Shown here: one piece after another, positions 5,217-5,503 of the stretch | Layout: each line of letters begins with the position of its first letter | Numbering within the stretch: position 1 is the first letter of the stretch | From: Candidatus Competibacteraceae bacterium | Lineage (GTDB): Bacteria > Pseudomonadota > Gammaproteobacteria > Competibacterales > Competibacteraceae | Assembly: GCA_007120095.1 (NCBI GenBank) | Contig: SKOM01000282.1 | Coordinates: 1 to 5,503 of the forward strand | DNA: 5,503 bases | Reading direction: 5' to 3' | Notes under the pieces: generated by a model | Told to the model about the DNA's origin: nothing | What the model saw: only the letters and a program-made list of their open reading frames with translations | Database searches by the model: none | Made by a program: the position numbers and the translations under genes

Positions 5217-5503
5217 ATGTCTGAAGCCCAAACTCAACAGGCCTCGCCCGAAGGTCAAACCATTGACTTCAGCGAATTCGATGCGTTACTGCAAAAGGAG
5301 TTTAAACCCCGCTCCGATGCGGCCAAAGAGGCGGTCGAAAATGCGGTGAAGACCCTGGCCGAACAGGCACTGGTCGATACCGCTGTCATTTCTGACGATG
5401 TCCTTAAAACCATCGAATCGATCATTGCCGCCATCGACCAAAAACTCAGCGAACAGATTAACCATATTCTCCATCACCCTAATTTCCAACAGGTCGAAGG
5501 GGC
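5217..5503 (+). CDS. tssC: Type VI secretion sheath large subunit TssC (VipB), N-terminal 95 residues
   Basis: TssC is the main sheath subunit, forming heterodimers with TssB in the contractile sheath. The visible part starts MSEAQTQQASPEGQ and continues with FDALLQKEFKPRSDAAKEAV (21-40) and AVKTLAEQALV, then SDDVLKTIESIIAAIDQKLS and EQINHILHHPNFQQVEGA, all conserved in TssC and leading toward the WRGL motif just past the edge. In studied systems an N-terminal TssC helix is the recognition site for the ClpV unfoldase that recycles contracted sheath; here that would be about residues 17-30 (inference by position). The start is supported by AAGGAG at 5202-5207. It follows tssB by 6 bases. The rest of the protein (usually about 490-500 residues in total) lies to the right. 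Confidence 0.96.
   Translation, partial: MSEAQTQQASPEGQTIDFSEFDALLQKEFKPRSDAAKEAVENAVKTLAEQALVDTAVISDDVLKTIESIIAAIDQKLSEQINHILHHPNFQQVEG

Overview
The window holds the centre of a type VI secretion system (T6SS) gene cluster, seen as two divergent operons. Leftward (minus strand) run tagH/fha (FHA-domain scaffold), tssK (baseplate-to-membrane adaptor) and the start of tssL (DotU-like inner-membrane protein, cut by the left edge). Rightward (plus strand) run tssA (cap/baseplate-associated protein), tssB and the start of tssC (the two sheath subunits, tssC cut by the right edge). Every gene was identified from family hallmarks in its translation.

Organism: the protein sequences and the gene order point to a proteobacterium, most likely a gammaproteobacterium. 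The layout resembles the HSI-1 (H1-T6SS) cluster of Pseudomonas aeruginosa, where fha1 and tssA1 are also divergent. Genus and species cannot be assigned from the sequence alone. Base composition looks even across all genes, and I see no insertion sequence, tRNA, CRISPR or integrase.

Layout: 1-362 tssL (minus, 3' part missing); 369-1703 tssK (minus); 1704-1755 a 52-base gap; 1756-3294 tagH/fha (minus); 3295-3568 a 274-base divergent control region with candidate sigma-70 promoters on both strands and two inverted repeats; 3569-4594 tssA (plus); 4595-4667 a 73-base gap; 4668-5210 tssB (plus); 5217-5503 tssC (plus, 3' part missing).

How the genes work together: TssB and TssC polymerise into the contractile sheath around the Hcp tube. 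TssA primes and guides that polymerisation. TssK links the baseplate to the TssL/TssM membrane complex. TagH/Fha is the phosphothreonine-reading regulator used in systems controlled by a PpkA/PppA kinase-phosphatase pair. The most interesting points are the missing tssJ between tagH and tssK, a candidate Fha-readable threonine in the TssL N-terminus, short motifs repeated in the TagH linker and shared with TssL, and dyad symmetry in the divergent promoter region. The core T6SS is a known machine; nothing here shows an entirely new system.
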